Positions 8,574 to 17,892 are shown, counted from the first letter of the stretch. The stretch is DNA of 64,000 nt from Phyllobacterium sophorae (GCF_003010965.1 NZ_PGGM01000015.1:1-64000); one strand, 5' to 3'. Notes: a model not told the origin generated them from the letters alone. Numbers and translations are program-made.

Positions 8574-9329
8574 ATGACCAATGCTAGGAATAAAGTTGCG
8601 ATCGTGACGGGCGGGGGACGAGGGATCGGCCGCGCCATCGTCGACCGCCTGCGGCAGGACGGTGCCACCGTCGTCACCTGCGGGCGTGGCGAACGTCCTG
8701 CCGATCTCCACCCGGATGTCGTCTGGGTGACCGGGGACGTGTCCCGTTCCGAAGACGTGAAACACATCGTCGGGTCGGCGGCCGAGCGCGGGGACATCTG
8801 CGTCCTCGTGAACAACGCGGGGGTTCAGATCGAGAAAACCGTGCCGGACACGACCGATGGCGACTGGGACCAGCTTATCGGTGTGAATTGCAAAGGCGTG
8901 TTCAACATGTGCCGCGAGGTGCTTCCGGGGATGGCCGAACGCGGTGGCAACATCGTGAACCTCGGTTCCATCTCTGCAATGGTGGCGGACCCCGCGATGG
9001 CGATCTACAACGCTTCGAAAGGGTTCGTTCACAGTCTCACACGGTCGATCGCTGTCGACCATGGTCCCATGGTGCGATGCAACGCGGTCAGTCCGGGCTG
9101 GATCATGACAGAAATGGCGGAGAGTGGGTTCGCGCTCGCAAAGGATCCGCAGAAGGCCAGAGCCGATTCGCTGGCCCGCCACCCAGCCCGCCGGTTCGGA
9201 ACGCCGCAGGATGTGGCGAAGGCAGTAGTCTGGCTGATCTCCGACGAAAGCTCCTTCGTGACCGGGCATTGCATAACCATCGATGGCGGACTTACCGCCG
9301 CATCGCCCCTTCAACCTGGATTATTCTGA
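8574..9329 (+). CDS. SDR-family oxidoreductase
   Basis: A second classical SDR of 251 residues. It shows VTGGGRGIGRA at the cofactor site, VNNAG, and the IYNASKG catalytic motif. It shares the IEKT and AVDHGP segments with the SDR at 5405-6205, so the two are recent paralogues with possibly complementary stereochemistry. It starts 16 bases after the aldehyde dehydrogenase, behind AGGAGG. Its stop overlaps the carnitine dehydrogenase ATG (TGATG). A role as D-carnitine or a related beta-hydroxy dehydrogenase is possible but unproven. Confidence 0.8.
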   Translation: MTNARNKVAIVTGGGRGIGRAIVDRLRQDGATVVTCGRGERPADLHPDVVWVTGDVSRSEDVKHIVGSAAERGDICVLVNNAGVQIEKTVPDTTDGDWDQLIGVNCKGVFNMCREVLPGMAERGGNIVNLGSISAMVADPAMAIYNASKGFVHSLTRSIAVDHGPMVRCNAVSPGWIMTEMAESGFALAKDPQKARADSLARHPARRFGTPQDVAKAVVWLISDESSFVTGHCITIDGGLTAASPLQPGLF

Positions 9330-10264
9330 TGACCGAATTCATACAAACCGCAGTTCTGGGCGCTGGTGTAATTGGAGCGAGCTGGACATCCCTGTTTCTT
9401 GCTTCAGGGCGTGAGGTGGCCGTCCACGATCTCTCGCCTTCGGCCGAAAAAAGCGTTCGCGAATACGTCGACCGCGCCTGGCCGACACTTGAAACACTCG
9501 GTCTTGTCAAAGACGGCAGTCCGAACCGCGTCCGTTTCTGCAAGTCTGCCAGCGAGGCGGTTGAGGGCGCTTCCTTCATCCAGGAGAACGTTCCTGAGCG
9601 CATCGAGATCAAGCGCGCGCTCTACGCCGAGATCGCCCCCTCGCTCGGTGCGGATGCCGTCGTGGCGACGTCCGCCTCGGGCCTCACTCTGAGCGAGATG
9701 CAGCAAGGTTGGAAAGATCCCGGCAGGTTCGTGCTCGGTCACCCCTTCAATCCGCCGCACCTGATCCCGTTGGTCGAGGTAATGGGGAACGAACGCACCG
9801 GTGATGGCGTGGTCGAGGCCGCAGAGCGGTTCTACGCCCAGGTGGGCAAGGTTACCATCCGGGTCAACCGCGAGGTTCCCGGCCATGTTGCGAACCGACT
9901 TCAGGCAGCGGTCTGGCGCGAAGCCATCCATCTCGTGAAGTCCGGGGTCGCCAGTGTCGAGGACGTCGACAAGGCGATGTGGGCGGGTCCTGGTCTCCGG
10001 TGGGCAGCAATGGGCCCTACCATGCTTTTCCACCTTGGCGCTGGCGAGGGTGGTCTGGCGGCCTTCTGCGAACGTTACACGGACAGCTTCAATCGCTGGT
10101 GGGACGATCTCGGTGTCCTTCATCTTGATCAAGCGCTCGCCGAAACGCTCGTCGCCGGCGTGACCCAGGAAGCCAACGGCCAATCTCCGGCCGATCTCTC
10201 CGCGCAGCGGGATGTGCTGATCGCAAGCATCCAGAAGGCGATTGCTCCGCTTCGCGCGAACTAA
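9329..10264 (+). CDS. cdhA: L-carnitine 3-dehydrogenase
   Basis: A 311-residue member of the 3-hydroxyacyl-CoA dehydrogenase family. It has an N-terminal Rossmann motif (VLGAGVIGASW) and the signature GHPFNPPHLIPLVEVMGNE, which separates carnitine dehydrogenases from fatty-acid enzymes. The helical domain contains EVPGHVANRLQAAVWREAI. It oxidises L-carnitine to 3-dehydrocarnitine with NAD. In many alphaproteobacteria the enzyme is fused to the thioesterase; here the thioesterase is a separate gene at 462-935. Translational coupling to the preceding SDR is indicated by the TGATG overlap. Confidence 0.88.
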   Translation: MTEFIQTAVLGAGVIGASWTSLFLASGREVAVHDLSPSAEKSVREYVDRAWPTLETLGLVKDGSPNRVRFCKSASEAVEGASFIQENVPERIEIKRALYAEIAPSLGADAVVATSASGLTLSEMQQGWKDPGRFVLGHPFNPPHLIPLVEVMGNERTGDGVVEAAERFYAQVGKVTIRVNREVPGHVANRLQAAVWREAIHLVKSGVASVEDVDKAMWAGPGLRWAAMGPTMLFHLGAGEGGLAAFCERYTDSFNRWWDDLGVLHLDQALAETLVAGVTQEANGQSPADLSAQRDVLIASIQKAIAPLRAN

Positions 10265-10283
10265 GGAAAGAACGGTGATCTCC

Positions 10284-11519
10284 ATGAGCAACAATCCGAT
10301 CGATCAAGGCGCACGTATCGTGGTGATTGGAGCGGGGCAGGCAGGGTTCACTGCCTGCGCCAAGCTTCGCGAGCTTGGGCATCCCGGCCCCATAACTCTG
10401 ATCGGAGAGGAGGCTCATCCTCCCTACCAGCGGCCGCCGCTGTCCAAGGGTTATCTGCTCGGCGAAATGACCGAAGACCGTCTCTATTTCCGCCCCATCA
10501 ACTTCTATCAGGAAAGGTCGATCGACCTTCGGCTTTCCGAGAGGGTGGGGTTCATCGATCGCGTCAGTAAGGTGGTCGGGCTCTCGAACGGTTCCACCGT
10601 TCCCTACGATCGGCTGATCCTGACCACGGGCGCGCGTCCAAGGAGTCTGCCAGCCGAAATCGGAGGAGATCTTGAAGGCGTATTCTACGTCAGGAACCTA
10701 GCCGACATAAATTCGATGGCTCACCACTTCCGGCCCGGGCAACATGTCCTGATCGTGGGTGGAGGATACGTAGGGCTGGAGGCCGCGGCCGTGTCAGCCA
10801 AGCTTGGGCTCGAGGTTACCTTGATCGAGGCCTCGCAGCGCATTCTCCAGCGCGTTGCATGCCCGCAGACGTCCGCCTATTTCAGAAATCTTCACGGCAA
10901 GGAGGGCGTTGTCCTGTGCGAAGACACCGGGCTGAAGAGATTGAGCGGCGAGGATGGCCACGTTCGTTCAGCGGAACTCGCTGATAACAGCGTACTTCCG
11001 ATAGACTTCGTAATCGTGGGCATCGGGGTCGTCCCCAACGTCGAGCTGGCCGAAGCCGCAGGCCTCACCATCGACAACGGTATCGCGGTGGACGAGGACT
11101 GCCGGACATCCGATCCGGATATCTACGCCGCAGGGGATTGTGCATCGTTCCCCTGGCGATCCCGGCGGATCCGCCTGGAAAGTGTCGGCAATGCCATAGA
11201 GCAGGCCGAATCTGTTGCAAAGGCACTGATGGGACAATCGTCCGGATACGAGGCGAAACCCTGGTTCTGGTCGGATCAGTTCGATGTCAAGTTACAGATC
11301 GCGGGCTACTCGCAGGGCTATGACAATGTGGCCACGCGCAAAAGTGTGGGAGACGGCGTTTCCTATTGGTACTATCGCGGCGGCGACCTGCTGGCCGTCG
11401 ATGCGATGAACGACCCACGAGTATACATGGTGGCCAAACGACTGATCGAGGCCGGAACGTCGCCTGATCCCACCGTAGTCAGCGATCCGGCAACGGATGT
11501 CAAGTCGCTCCTTCCGTGA
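10284..11519 (+). CDS. Ferredoxin--NAD(P) reductase, pyridine nucleotide-disulfide type
   Basis: A 411-residue flavoprotein of the putidaredoxin/rubredoxin reductase group. It has the FAD motif VIGAGQAGFTACAKLRELG at the N-terminus, PYQRPPLSKGYL, the NAD motif VGGGYVGLEAA near residue 160, and DIYAAGDCASFP for FAD near 290. The Trp-rich C-terminal domain (FWSDQFDVKLQIAGY) is typical. It should pass electrons from NADH to the ferredoxin encoded next, and so to a Rieske oxygenase. The ATG at 10284 follows AAGGAAAG. It lies 20 bases after carnitine dehydrogenase in the same operon. Confidence 0.85.
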   Translation: MSNNPIDQGARIVVIGAGQAGFTACAKLRELGHPGPITLIGEEAHPPYQRPPLSKGYLLGEMTEDRLYFRPINFYQERSIDLRLSERVGFIDRVSKVVGLSNGSTVPYDRLILTTGARPRSLPAEIGGDLEGVFYVRNLADINSMAHHFRPGQHVLIVGGGYVGLEAAAVSAKLGLEVTLIEASQRILQRVACPQTSAYFRNLHGKEGVVLCEDTGLKRLSGEDGHVRSAELADNSVLPIDFVIVGIGVVPNVELAEAAGLTIDNGIAVDEDCRTSDPDIYAAGDCASFPWRSRRIRLESVGNAIEQAESVAKALMGQSSGYEAKPWFWSDQFDVKLQIAGYSQGYDNVATRKSVGDGVSYWYYRGGDLLAVDAMNDPRVYMVAKRLIEAGTSPDPTVVSDPATDVKSLLP

Positions 11520-11580
11520 CATACATGCTGCAGATGCCTTGCGGGGACACGCGCACACGACATCCAAGGGGAAAGCATTG

Positions 11581-11901
11581 ATGCCAAAAATTTCCATAAT
11601 CGCAAAGGACGGGACACCCTTTGAACTTCAGGTTGAGGCCGGTTCGACGGTCATGGAGAACGCAGTTCGCAACTCGATTCCAGGGATTGTTAGCGAGTGC
11701 GGCGGCGCTTGTGCCTGCGCTACATGCCATGTCTACGTCGATGAAGAGTGGATCGAACGGGTGGGGCCTCCAGGTTCCATCGAAGCGGACATGCTGGAAT
11801 TCGCGTACGACGTCAGGTCCACGTCGCGGTTATCGTGCCAGATCAAAGTGTCAGAAGAACATGAGGGTTTGACCATGCACGTGCCCGAACGTCAGTCGTG
11901 A
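11581..11901 (+). CDS. [2Fe-2S] ferredoxin, adrenodoxin/putidaredoxin type
   Basis: A 106-residue ferredoxin. The cluster ligands are visible as C-x5-C-x2-C in SECGGACACATCHV plus a fourth Cys in SRLSCQI. The DEEWIERVG and EADMLEFAYDVR segments are characteristic of vertebrate-type ferredoxins serving P450s and some oxygenases. AAGGGGAAAG precedes the ATG at 11581. Together with the upstream reductase it probably forms the electron chain for the Rieske oxygenase at 4130-5269, making a three-component system. Confidence 0.85.
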   Translation: MPKISIIAKDGTPFELQVEAGSTVMENAVRNSIPGIVSECGGACACATCHVYVDEEWIERVGPPGSIEADMLEFAYDVRSTSRLSCQIKVSEEHEGLTMHVPERQS

Positions 11902-12277
11902 CGCGATGAGCTTAACTCGTGTCACCACACATTCACAGATTAACCAAATACAGCATTGGCTGGATAAACGGATTGTGCTCCGCGCCTCGAGGGCCAGACA
12001 GTTCGGAATTTGGTGCTTATGCCTGTCCCAACATCTGGCCCGCATATTGGTATCCGCTCCGGCATCACTATTCAGATCAAGATGGCGCACGGCTCAACGT
12101 CGATGTTCATCCCGACAGCATGCATTTGCAAGACCAGACTGAACCAACAATTCCTACGTCGCCTTCGCCCCTTCGTCGAACGAAATGATGTCTCTCTCGA
12201 TTCTTCGTGACAGATGATCATTACGAAAAGTTAATCGCCCATCCGAGACTTTTCTTCATTTCCTGTTAGGAGCAATT
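11902..12277. other. Intergenic region without a convincing gene
   Basis: Several short overlapping frames exist (for example 11906-12142) but none resembles a known protein or has a convincing ribosome site. The segment marks the end of the carnitine operon and should contain the promoter of the EamA permease. Confidence 0.4.
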
Positions 12278-13165
12278 ATGGCCGATGTCGTTATTCTCGG
12301 CGATCGCGAAAGGGTGCTGGCCGGCATCCTGTTCACTGCGGCCGCGTATTTTTTGTTTTCCGGTCAGGACGCCTCAATCAAGCTGCTCGTCGTGGGCATG
12401 ACGGTATGGCAGATTATGGTTTGCCGTTCGATTATAATTCTTGCAGCCTGCGGAGCTATTGGCGGGCGGAAGCTCTTTATCGAGACAGCGAACTCGCCCA
12501 TCGCACGGCCGATGCTGGTGTGTAGCGCATTCATATTCGCGGCTTGGCTCTGCTACTACAACGCCGCGCGCTCGCTCCAACTCGCGGAGCTCACCACTAT
12601 CTATTTCGCCGCCCCGATCATGGTCACCGTGCTGTCGGTGGTGATGCTAGGTGAATCCGTACCGCTAGTGCGGTGGGCAGCGGTGTTCGTCGGCTTCGTC
12701 GGCGTGTTTATCGCCTGTGATCCAACGCACCTAGGCGTCTCTCCGCCGGTACTTCTAGTACTGGTTGCGGCACTCTTGTGGAGCATTGCCTTGGTATTGC
12801 TTCGCAAGATAGCGCTGGAGGAGCGCACAACGATCCAGTTGGTGCTCAACAATTCGTATTTCCTGCTGTTTTCAGCGGCGCCAGCTGTGATCTGGTGGCG
12901 AATGCCCGGGGGGATGGAATCTCTACTGCTCATCAGCGTTGCCGCCCTTGGCGGCGTGGCGCAGTTCCTGCTGTTCCTAGGCATGAAACGTGCACCAATC
13001 TCGATCGTGGCGCCATTCGAATATACCTCACTGGTCTGGGCCTTCGCTTTGGGCTTCGCCATCTGGGGTGACGTGCCGCGTGCCGAAGTGTTTGTGGGTG
13101 CTGTACTCATTATAGGCGCCGGTCTGCTAATCGTCGCCACAGAGCACTTCCGGAAACGGATTTAG
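12278..13165 (+). CDS. EamA/DMT-family permease
   Basis: A 295-residue inner-membrane protein with about ten hydrophobic helices arranged as two EamA repeats (residues 15-145 and 150-290), typical of drug/metabolite transporters. TAGGAGCA lies just before the ATG. No substrate can be read from sequence. Its place between two Rieske oxygenase loci suggests transport of a betaine-like or related compound, possibly as an exporter, but this is speculative. Confidence 0.8.
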   Translation: MADVVILGDRERVLAGILFTAAAYFLFSGQDASIKLLVVGMTVWQIMVCRSIIILAACGAIGGRKLFIETANSPIARPMLVCSAFIFAAWLCYYNAARSLQLAELTTIYFAAPIMVTVLSVVMLGESVPLVRWAAVFVGFVGVFIACDPTHLGVSPPVLLVLVAALLWSIALVLLRKIALEERTTIQLVLNNSYFLLFSAAPAVIWWRMPGGMESLLLISVAALGGVAQFLLFLGMKRAPISIVAPFEYTSLVWAFALGFAIWGDVPRAEVFVGAVLIIGAGLLIVATEHFRKRI

Positions 13166-13527
13166 GACTAATGACGGAAAGCAATCAAAAACGAAATAGT
13201 GCGGCGCAAGAGGGATACTCGTCTGCCCAGAGAAATCGGGAAGAGCACTGATCCCGCTGCTACCCGCACACCTGTCGGCCACCAAAAATGGAAGGGCAAC
13301 CATATTCAGCGATGCGCGAGGCCGAAATAATTAAAAAGATGGCCAATGCGCCACGTAGTCGATAGGGAAGACGCTTACAATGCCCATCAGGAATGATTTC
13401 GCCGGGGTTTGCGGTTGGTCATCTGACTCGTTGCGAGATCTGGCTGGAGTTGCGCGACGAACAGGCGATGCGGCTCTCGCGAGACGGTCTCTAACAGGTT
13501 TGCCCTTGTTATTGCCTCCCAAGGCGC

Positions 13528-13562
13528 GTGGCTGCCGCCGAACCCGTTTCGGCGGCAGCCAC
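13528..13562. terminator. Perfect 15-bp stem hairpin
   Basis: The arms GTGGCTGCCGCCGAA and TTCGGCGGCAGCCAC are exact inverted copies separated by five bases. There is no clear U-tract on either side. It could be a bidirectional terminator or a remnant of a mobile-element end. Confidence 0.45.
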
Positions 13563-13654
13563 ATCTATCTCACGTACAGGAGCGGTTACGTTGGTGTCGG
13601 GTGTGCTCGGCTCATAGCCAATCGACTATGAGATAGCCGGAGATATGCAGCACT

Positions 13655-13770
13655 ATCCGCAGCAGAGATGCTGCGAATTCCTGGAACGGGCGGACGCGAC
13701 TGGCACGAGATTGCAAATGCGTTGGCGCGAGACCTATACCCAGACCTACAGAAGCGTCGCTGACGCTGGA
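13655..13770 (+). repeat. Gene-end fragment repeated at 47069-47185
   Basis: About 116 bp are mostly identical to 47069-47185. Both copies read through a C-terminal tail with the pattern SAAEMLRIPG-x-GGRDWH followed by YPDL and KRR and a TGA stop. The parent protein is not recognised. The conserved stop position suggests two separately decayed or transplanted 3' ends of one gene family. Confidence 0.6.
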
Positions 13771-13877
13771 TCTCGCCTGCAGTGCTCGAACTCAGACTTC
13801 GCATTGACGCGAAATGACCGTTGAGTTCCATAATAGAACTTATGCGATATGTTAATAACATAAGGTGGGTTCAAGGA

Positions 13878-14969
13878 TGAAGTGCGACTTGCAATAGATA
13901 ACAATGGCTTATCACATGCAAGGACTTGCCCATGGAACGCACCTACTCCCAGATTGATATGGATGAACGCCGCAAGATTGCGCGGTGGCGAACGGCTGGT
14001 ATCGGTGTTGATGTCATTGCCGAGAAGCTCGGTCGTCATCGCTCGACGATTTTCCGCGAGCTGCGACGCAATGCTTTCACAGATTCGCAAATGCCCGACC
14101 TCAACGGCTACTATTGTGTGACGGCCAACGACATGGCGCGGGACCGGCGTGCCAAGCTGCGCAAGCTGGCACGGTTCGCGCATCTGCGCCAATCCGTGAT
14201 CGAGCGCATTATGCATGGCTGGTCGCCGCAACAGATAGCCGGCCGGCTGCAGCTGGAGCGGCATCCGGTTTGTGTGAGCCATGAGACGATCTACAAGTTC
14301 GCCTATTCGCCGGACGGGCATGCGATCAAGCTTTGGCGGCACCTGCCGGAGCACCGGGCCAGACGCCGGCCGAGGCATGCCCGGCGCCGCCATGGCCGTC
14401 GTTTCAGCCCGGAAGTCAACATTCTTTTCCGCCCCGACGTCGTTGCCGAGCGCAAACAGTTCGGGCATTGGGAATGTGACCTCATGCAGTTTCGCAAGAA
14501 GTTCGGAAAGGCCAACGTGACGTCGCTGGTTGAACGCGTCAGCCGGTTTGCTGTATTCCTGCGCAACAACGACCGGCAGTCAAAACCTGTTATGGATGGG
14601 CTGATCCAGGCGCTGCAATCCCTGCCCCATCTCGCCCGCCGTTCGATCACCTTCGATCGTGGCACCGAGTTCACCGATTGGCCTTACCTGCAGGCAGGCA
14701 TCGGAACGCAAACCTGGTTCTGTGATCGGCAGTCGCCCTGGCAAAAAGGCACCGTCGAAAACACCAACAGACGGGCCAGGAAATGGCTGCCGCGAGAGGT
14801 TGATCCTCTGTCTCTCAGCGACCGTGATCTAACGGAAATCTGCAACAGACTGAATGCAACACCACGCAAATGCCTTGGCTATAAAACGCCAGCAGAAGTC
14901 TTCCGGCAAAAACTGCTCGCACAGACACGGCGGGCAGGCTAGCTTTCAGATATCGCAAGTCGCGCTTCA
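13878..14969 (+). mobile_element. IS30-family insertion sequence
   Basis: The element is about 1.1 kb, bounded by imperfect terminal inverted repeats. The left end (13878-13896, TGAAGTGCGACTTGCAATA) pairs with the right end (14951-14969, whose complement is TGAAGCGCGACTTGCGATA), with 17 of 19 positions matching. It contains one transposase gene. Target duplications in this family are only 2-3 bp and cannot be judged reliably. It separates the EamA permease from the GbcAB-like genes and may have disrupted their original joint organisation. Confidence 0.8.
13932..14942 (+). CDS. IS30-family transposase
   Basis: A protein of 336 residues. The N-terminal helix-turn-helix (RRKIARWRTAGIGVDVIAEK then LGRHRSTIFRELRRN) and the DDE catalytic core are visible: GHWECDLM for the first Asp, ITFDRGTEFTD for the second, and WQKGTVENTNRRARKWLPR for the Glu. 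The start is the ATG at 13932; a TTG six bases earlier is also in frame. The gene appears intact, so the element could still be active. Confidence 0.9.
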   Translation: MERTYSQIDMDERRKIARWRTAGIGVDVIAEKLGRHRSTIFRELRRNAFTDSQMPDLNGYYCVTANDMARDRRAKLRKLARFAHLRQSVIERIMHGWSPQQIAGRLQLERHPVCVSHETIYKFAYSPDGHAIKLWRHLPEHRARRRPRHARRRHGRRFSPEVNILFRPDVVAERKQFGHWECDLMQFRKKFGKANVTSLVERVSRFAVFLRNNDRQSKPVMDGLIQALQSLPHLARRSITFDRGTEFTDWPYLQAGIGTQTWFCDRQSPWQKGTVENTNRRARKWLPREVDPLSLSDRDLTEICNRLNATPRKCLGYKTPAEVFRQKLLAQTRRAG

Positions 14970-15391
14970 GCGAGAACTCACATAACCAAGCGAGACGAAG
15001 TTTGAGCCATGGCGGCGCCGTTTCGTGCGCTTTAGTAAATCCTGACTGCGGCAGCAAGCAACCGGGGCTCGCCTAACTGTACATCTGATTGATCTGTCAT
15101 CCCGGTGTCACACAACTATGCGAATTGCAGAGGAATGTAGACATGTCTAAACATGTCACGAAGAAACGAGATGGCCAACTAGTGCTCCCCACTGTGGGCT
15201 CTAGCTAGGACTATCGAGCGTGAACAGGGTGAGTAGTTTTGGCTTTTGACAAGGCCGCCAGCGGGCAAGACGTCCAAACGCGACTGATTTGGGAGGACAA
15301 GAAGTGGACAGCTGCCTGCTGACAGGCCGGCCCCTGTTTCTTCGCGCCATATCCATCAGCTACGGCTCGCAGTAAAGAATAGGGTATCAAT
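14970..15391. promoter_or_regulatory. Long leader region of the Rieske oxygenase gene
   Basis: These 422 bp hold the remnant flank of the insertion element, an operator-like repeat at 15135-15158, and about 230 bp of leader before the oxygenase ATG. I see no gene in it and no recognised riboswitch. Confidence 0.4.
15135..15158. promoter_or_regulatory. Putative PhnF operator 1
   Basis: The sequence ATGTAGACATGTCTAAACAT, ending GTCAC, contains the 12-bp palindrome TAGACATGTCTA and two ACATGT hexamers spaced by CTAA. Nearly the same string recurs between phnF and phnM and before the ABC transporter genes. HutC/PhnF-type GntR regulators bind palindromes of this kind. It places the downstream oxygenase pair in the same regulon as C-P lyase. 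Confidence 0.7.
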
Positions 15392-16633
15392 ATGCATAAT
15401 GACATGCTGAGACTGCTAGAGAGCCGCAAGCCGGGTTTCTCGCTGCAGCAACCGTTTTACACTGATTCCGATTTCTTTAAGCTCGATATGGAATTGATCT
15501 GGTATCGCGAGTGGCTGTTCATCGGCCACGATTGCGAACTTCCGAAGCCAGGCTACTTCATCACTGTGCAGGTCGGCGACTACCCGGTGGTGTTAATCCG
15601 CGATCGGCAGGGGAAGATCAACGCCTTCCACAATTCTTGCCGTCACCGTGGCAGCAGGATCTGCAATACCGACAAGGGTGCGGCCGCGAAGCTTGTCTGT
15701 CCTTATCACCAATGGACCTATGAGCTTGACGGTAGGCTGCTCTTTGCGCGCCAGATGGCGGATGGTTTCGACAAGACCCGGTTTGGACTGAAGCCAATCT
15801 GCTGCGAGAGCGTTGGCGGCTATATCTTCATTTGCCTGGCCAAGGAGCCTACCGACTTCGCACCCGTGCGGGCCCTGATCGAGCCCTATCTTCTGCCGCA
15901 TCGCCTCGGCGAGTCGAAGATCGCCTTCGAGAGCACGATTGTTGAGAAGGGCAACTGGAAACTGGTCTGGGAAAATAATCGCGAGTGCTACCACTGCGCC
16001 AGCAACCATCCGGAGTTGTGCAGGACATTTCCGGAGGCGCCGACGACTGGTGGTATCCATCCGGGCGAGGAAGACCCGGAGACGCAGGCCCTCTGGTCGA
16101 AATGCGAGGCGCTCGGGATGCCGAGCAAATTTCGTGTCGATCCGGCCGGGCAGTATCGTGCCACCAGAGTACCGCTACTAGACGACGCCGTCAGCTTTAC
16201 AATGACCGGCAAGCCGGCGGTGCGCCAAAACCTGTCGGCAACTGTTACCGCAGACCAGATCGGCTCGCTGGTATTCAATCACTACCCAACGACCTGGAAC
16301 CATATTCTCGGGGACCATGCCGTGTCATTTCGCGTGCTGCCGATCAGTGCCACCGAAACCGCGGTGACCACCAAATGGCTGGTGAACAAGGACGCAGTCG
16401 AGGGGGTCGATTATGACCTTGCCGAGCTTACCCATGTTTGGACCGAGACCAACGATCAGGACCGCCGCATAGTGGAGGAAAACGCTTTCGGCATCCGTTC
16501 GCCCGCCTACGAGCCAGGGCCCTACTCGGAGTTGCACGAAGGCGGCGTGGTCCAGTTTGTGGAATGGTACGCATCCTTCATGGCGCCGCGGCTCCGTGAG
16601 CATGTCCGGCCGCAGCGTGCAGCCGTTGCTTGA
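15392..16633 (+). CDS. GbcA-like Rieske oxygenase alpha subunit (quaternary amine demethylase class)
   Basis: This 413-residue protein has Rieske ligands Cys83/His85 (CRHRGS) and Cys103/His106 (CPYHQW). The mononuclear iron segment WENNRECYHCASNHPEL (Glu198, His201, His206) is the signature of glycine betaine demethylase GbcA and stachydrine demethylase. The reductase partner follows 20 bases later. A possible PhnF operator lies about 235 bp upstream, which ties expression to phosphonate use rather than to betaine. The true substrate could be a quaternary amine or an N-methylated aminophosphonate; sequence alone cannot decide. It is distinct from the oxygenase at 4130-5269. Confidence 0.82.
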   Translation: MHNDMLRLLESRKPGFSLQQPFYTDSDFFKLDMELIWYREWLFIGHDCELPKPGYFITVQVGDYPVVLIRDRQGKINAFHNSCRHRGSRICNTDKGAAAKLVCPYHQWTYELDGRLLFARQMADGFDKTRFGLKPICCESVGGYIFICLAKEPTDFAPVRALIEPYLLPHRLGESKIAFESTIVEKGNWKLVWENNRECYHCASNHPELCRTFPEAPTTGGIHPGEEDPETQALWSKCEALGMPSKFRVDPAGQYRATRVPLLDDAVSFTMTGKPAVRQNLSATVTADQIGSLVFNHYPTTWNHILGDHAVSFRVLPISATETAVTTKWLVNKDAVEGVDYDLAELTHVWTETNDQDRRIVEENAFGIRSPAYEPGPYSELHEGGVVQFVEWYASFMAPRLREHVRPQRAAVA

Positions 16634-16653
16634 GCGCAGAGCGGAAGTGCGCC

Positions 16654-17745
16654 ATGAACCAGATTAGCCTCTTCCGTGATCTCGATGAGATGATGCCTTG
16701 GAACGACCGGCTGCAGGAACTGGAGGTCGTCGATGTCAGAGACGAGGCTCCAGACGTAAAGACCTTCACCTTTCGCTCCCGCGGCAAATGGTTTCGCTAC
16801 AAGCCTGGTCAATTCATCACGCTGGAGCTGCCGACCACATCAGGCCCGTTGATGCGGACCTATACGCTGTCGTCCTCACCGTCGCGTCCCCTAACGATTG
16901 CGCTGACGGTAAAGGCTCAGGCCGACAGTGTTGGCTCGCGCTGGATGTTCGAGAATTTAAGACCAGGAGCATTTGTCAAGGCTTACGGGCCGAGCGGTGA
17001 TTTTTCGTTACACCGCCACTCGACAGCCAAATATCTGTTCGTCTCTGCCGGCTCAGGCATCACGCCGATGATGTCGATGTTGCGCTGGCTATACGACTGT
17101 GCGCCCTTGACCGATGTCGGCTTCGTCAACTGCGCGCGGCGGCCGGAAGAGATTATCTTCCGCAAGGAACTCGAACTGTTGGCTACCCATATGCCCTGCC
17201 TTTCCCTCAGCTTCATCGTCGAGGAGCGGTCGAGCCGTGAAGGCTGGTTCGGCCATATCGGCCGCATCGACGGCGTGCGGTTGCCACTGCTCTCGCCCGA
17301 TTTCCGCGAACGTGAGATATTCTGCTGCGGCCCCGATCCATTCATGCGGGTCGTGCGCCAGATGCTCGAAGCCTCCGGCTACGACATGAGGCGCTATCGA
17401 CAGGAGGCTTTCGCCGCGCCCGTTGAAGAACAAGTCCCGGCGCCATTCTTGGCGACTGGCGACTTCAAAGCACCTGTCGAGGTCATCACGCCCATTCGCT
17501 TCGCGCTCTCGGGTGTAGAAGCCGAATGCGTCGCCGGCCAGACTGTGCTGCAAACGGCGCGCGGCTCAGGCGTCAGGATCCCGGCCGCGTGCGAAACTGG
17601 TCTTTGCGGCACCTGCAGGGTGAAGAAACTGTCCGGCGATGTCGAAATGAGCCACAATGGCGGCATTCTCGACGACGAGATTGCCGATGGCTTCATCCTC
17701 GCCTGCTGCTCACAGCCGTTGACAGCTCTGGACATTGAGGCTTGA
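16654..17745 (+). CDS. GbcB-like ferredoxin-NAD(P)H reductase fused to [2Fe-2S] ferredoxin
   Basis: This 363-residue reductase has an FAD domain with RTYTLSSSP (about 80-90), a nucleotide-binding domain with SAGSGITPMMSMLRWL, and a CCGPDPFM segment. A plant-type ferredoxin domain at the C-terminus shows CETGLCGTC plus a later Cys. The order FAD-NAD-[2Fe-2S] matches GbcB, the one-polypeptide electron donor of GbcA. The ATG at 16654 is chosen over a TTG at 16630 because the family starts near it. It forms a two-gene unit with the preceding oxygenase. Confidence 0.85.
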   Translation: MNQISLFRDLDEMMPWNDRLQELEVVDVRDEAPDVKTFTFRSRGKWFRYKPGQFITLELPTTSGPLMRTYTLSSSPSRPLTIALTVKAQADSVGSRWMFENLRPGAFVKAYGPSGDFSLHRHSTAKYLFVSAGSGITPMMSMLRWLYDCAPLTDVGFVNCARRPEEIIFRKELELLATHMPCLSLSFIVEERSSREGWFGHIGRIDGVRLPLLSPDFREREIFCCGPDPFMRVVRQMLEASGYDMRRYRQEAFAAPVEEQVPAPFLATGDFKAPVEVITPIRFALSGVEAECVAGQTVLQTARGSGVRIPAACETGLCGTCRVKKLSGDVEMSHNGGILDDEIADGFILACCSQPLTALDIEA

Positions 17746-17849
17746 GCTAAGCGCCCAGAGCTTTGCTTCGCTGTGCCTTGGCAGCCGCTTCCCGAATTGG
17801 GGCGGCCCCTCCCCACTGAACGCCTGCATCAGTCAGTCGTTAACTCGTC

Positions 17850-17872
17850 GGCGCAGCAGACCTTGCTGCGCC
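17850..17872. terminator. Hairpin between convergent genes
   Basis: GGCGCAGCA and TGCTGCGCC form a perfect 9-bp stem with a five-base loop between the convergent reductase gene and phnF. It lacks a strong U-tract, so it may be a weak bidirectional terminator. Confidence 0.4.
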
Positions 17873-17892
17873 AAAACGAGAGGGCACGCGCC

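Larger units (their letters stand above)
13166..13877. other. Non-coding stretch upstream of the IS30-type element
   Basis: No intact gene is seen. It contains a long perfect hairpin (13528-13562) and a degenerate 3'-end fragment of an unidentified gene (13655-13770) that recurs at 47069-47185. It looks like a landing zone of old insertions and recombinations. Confidence 0.4.
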
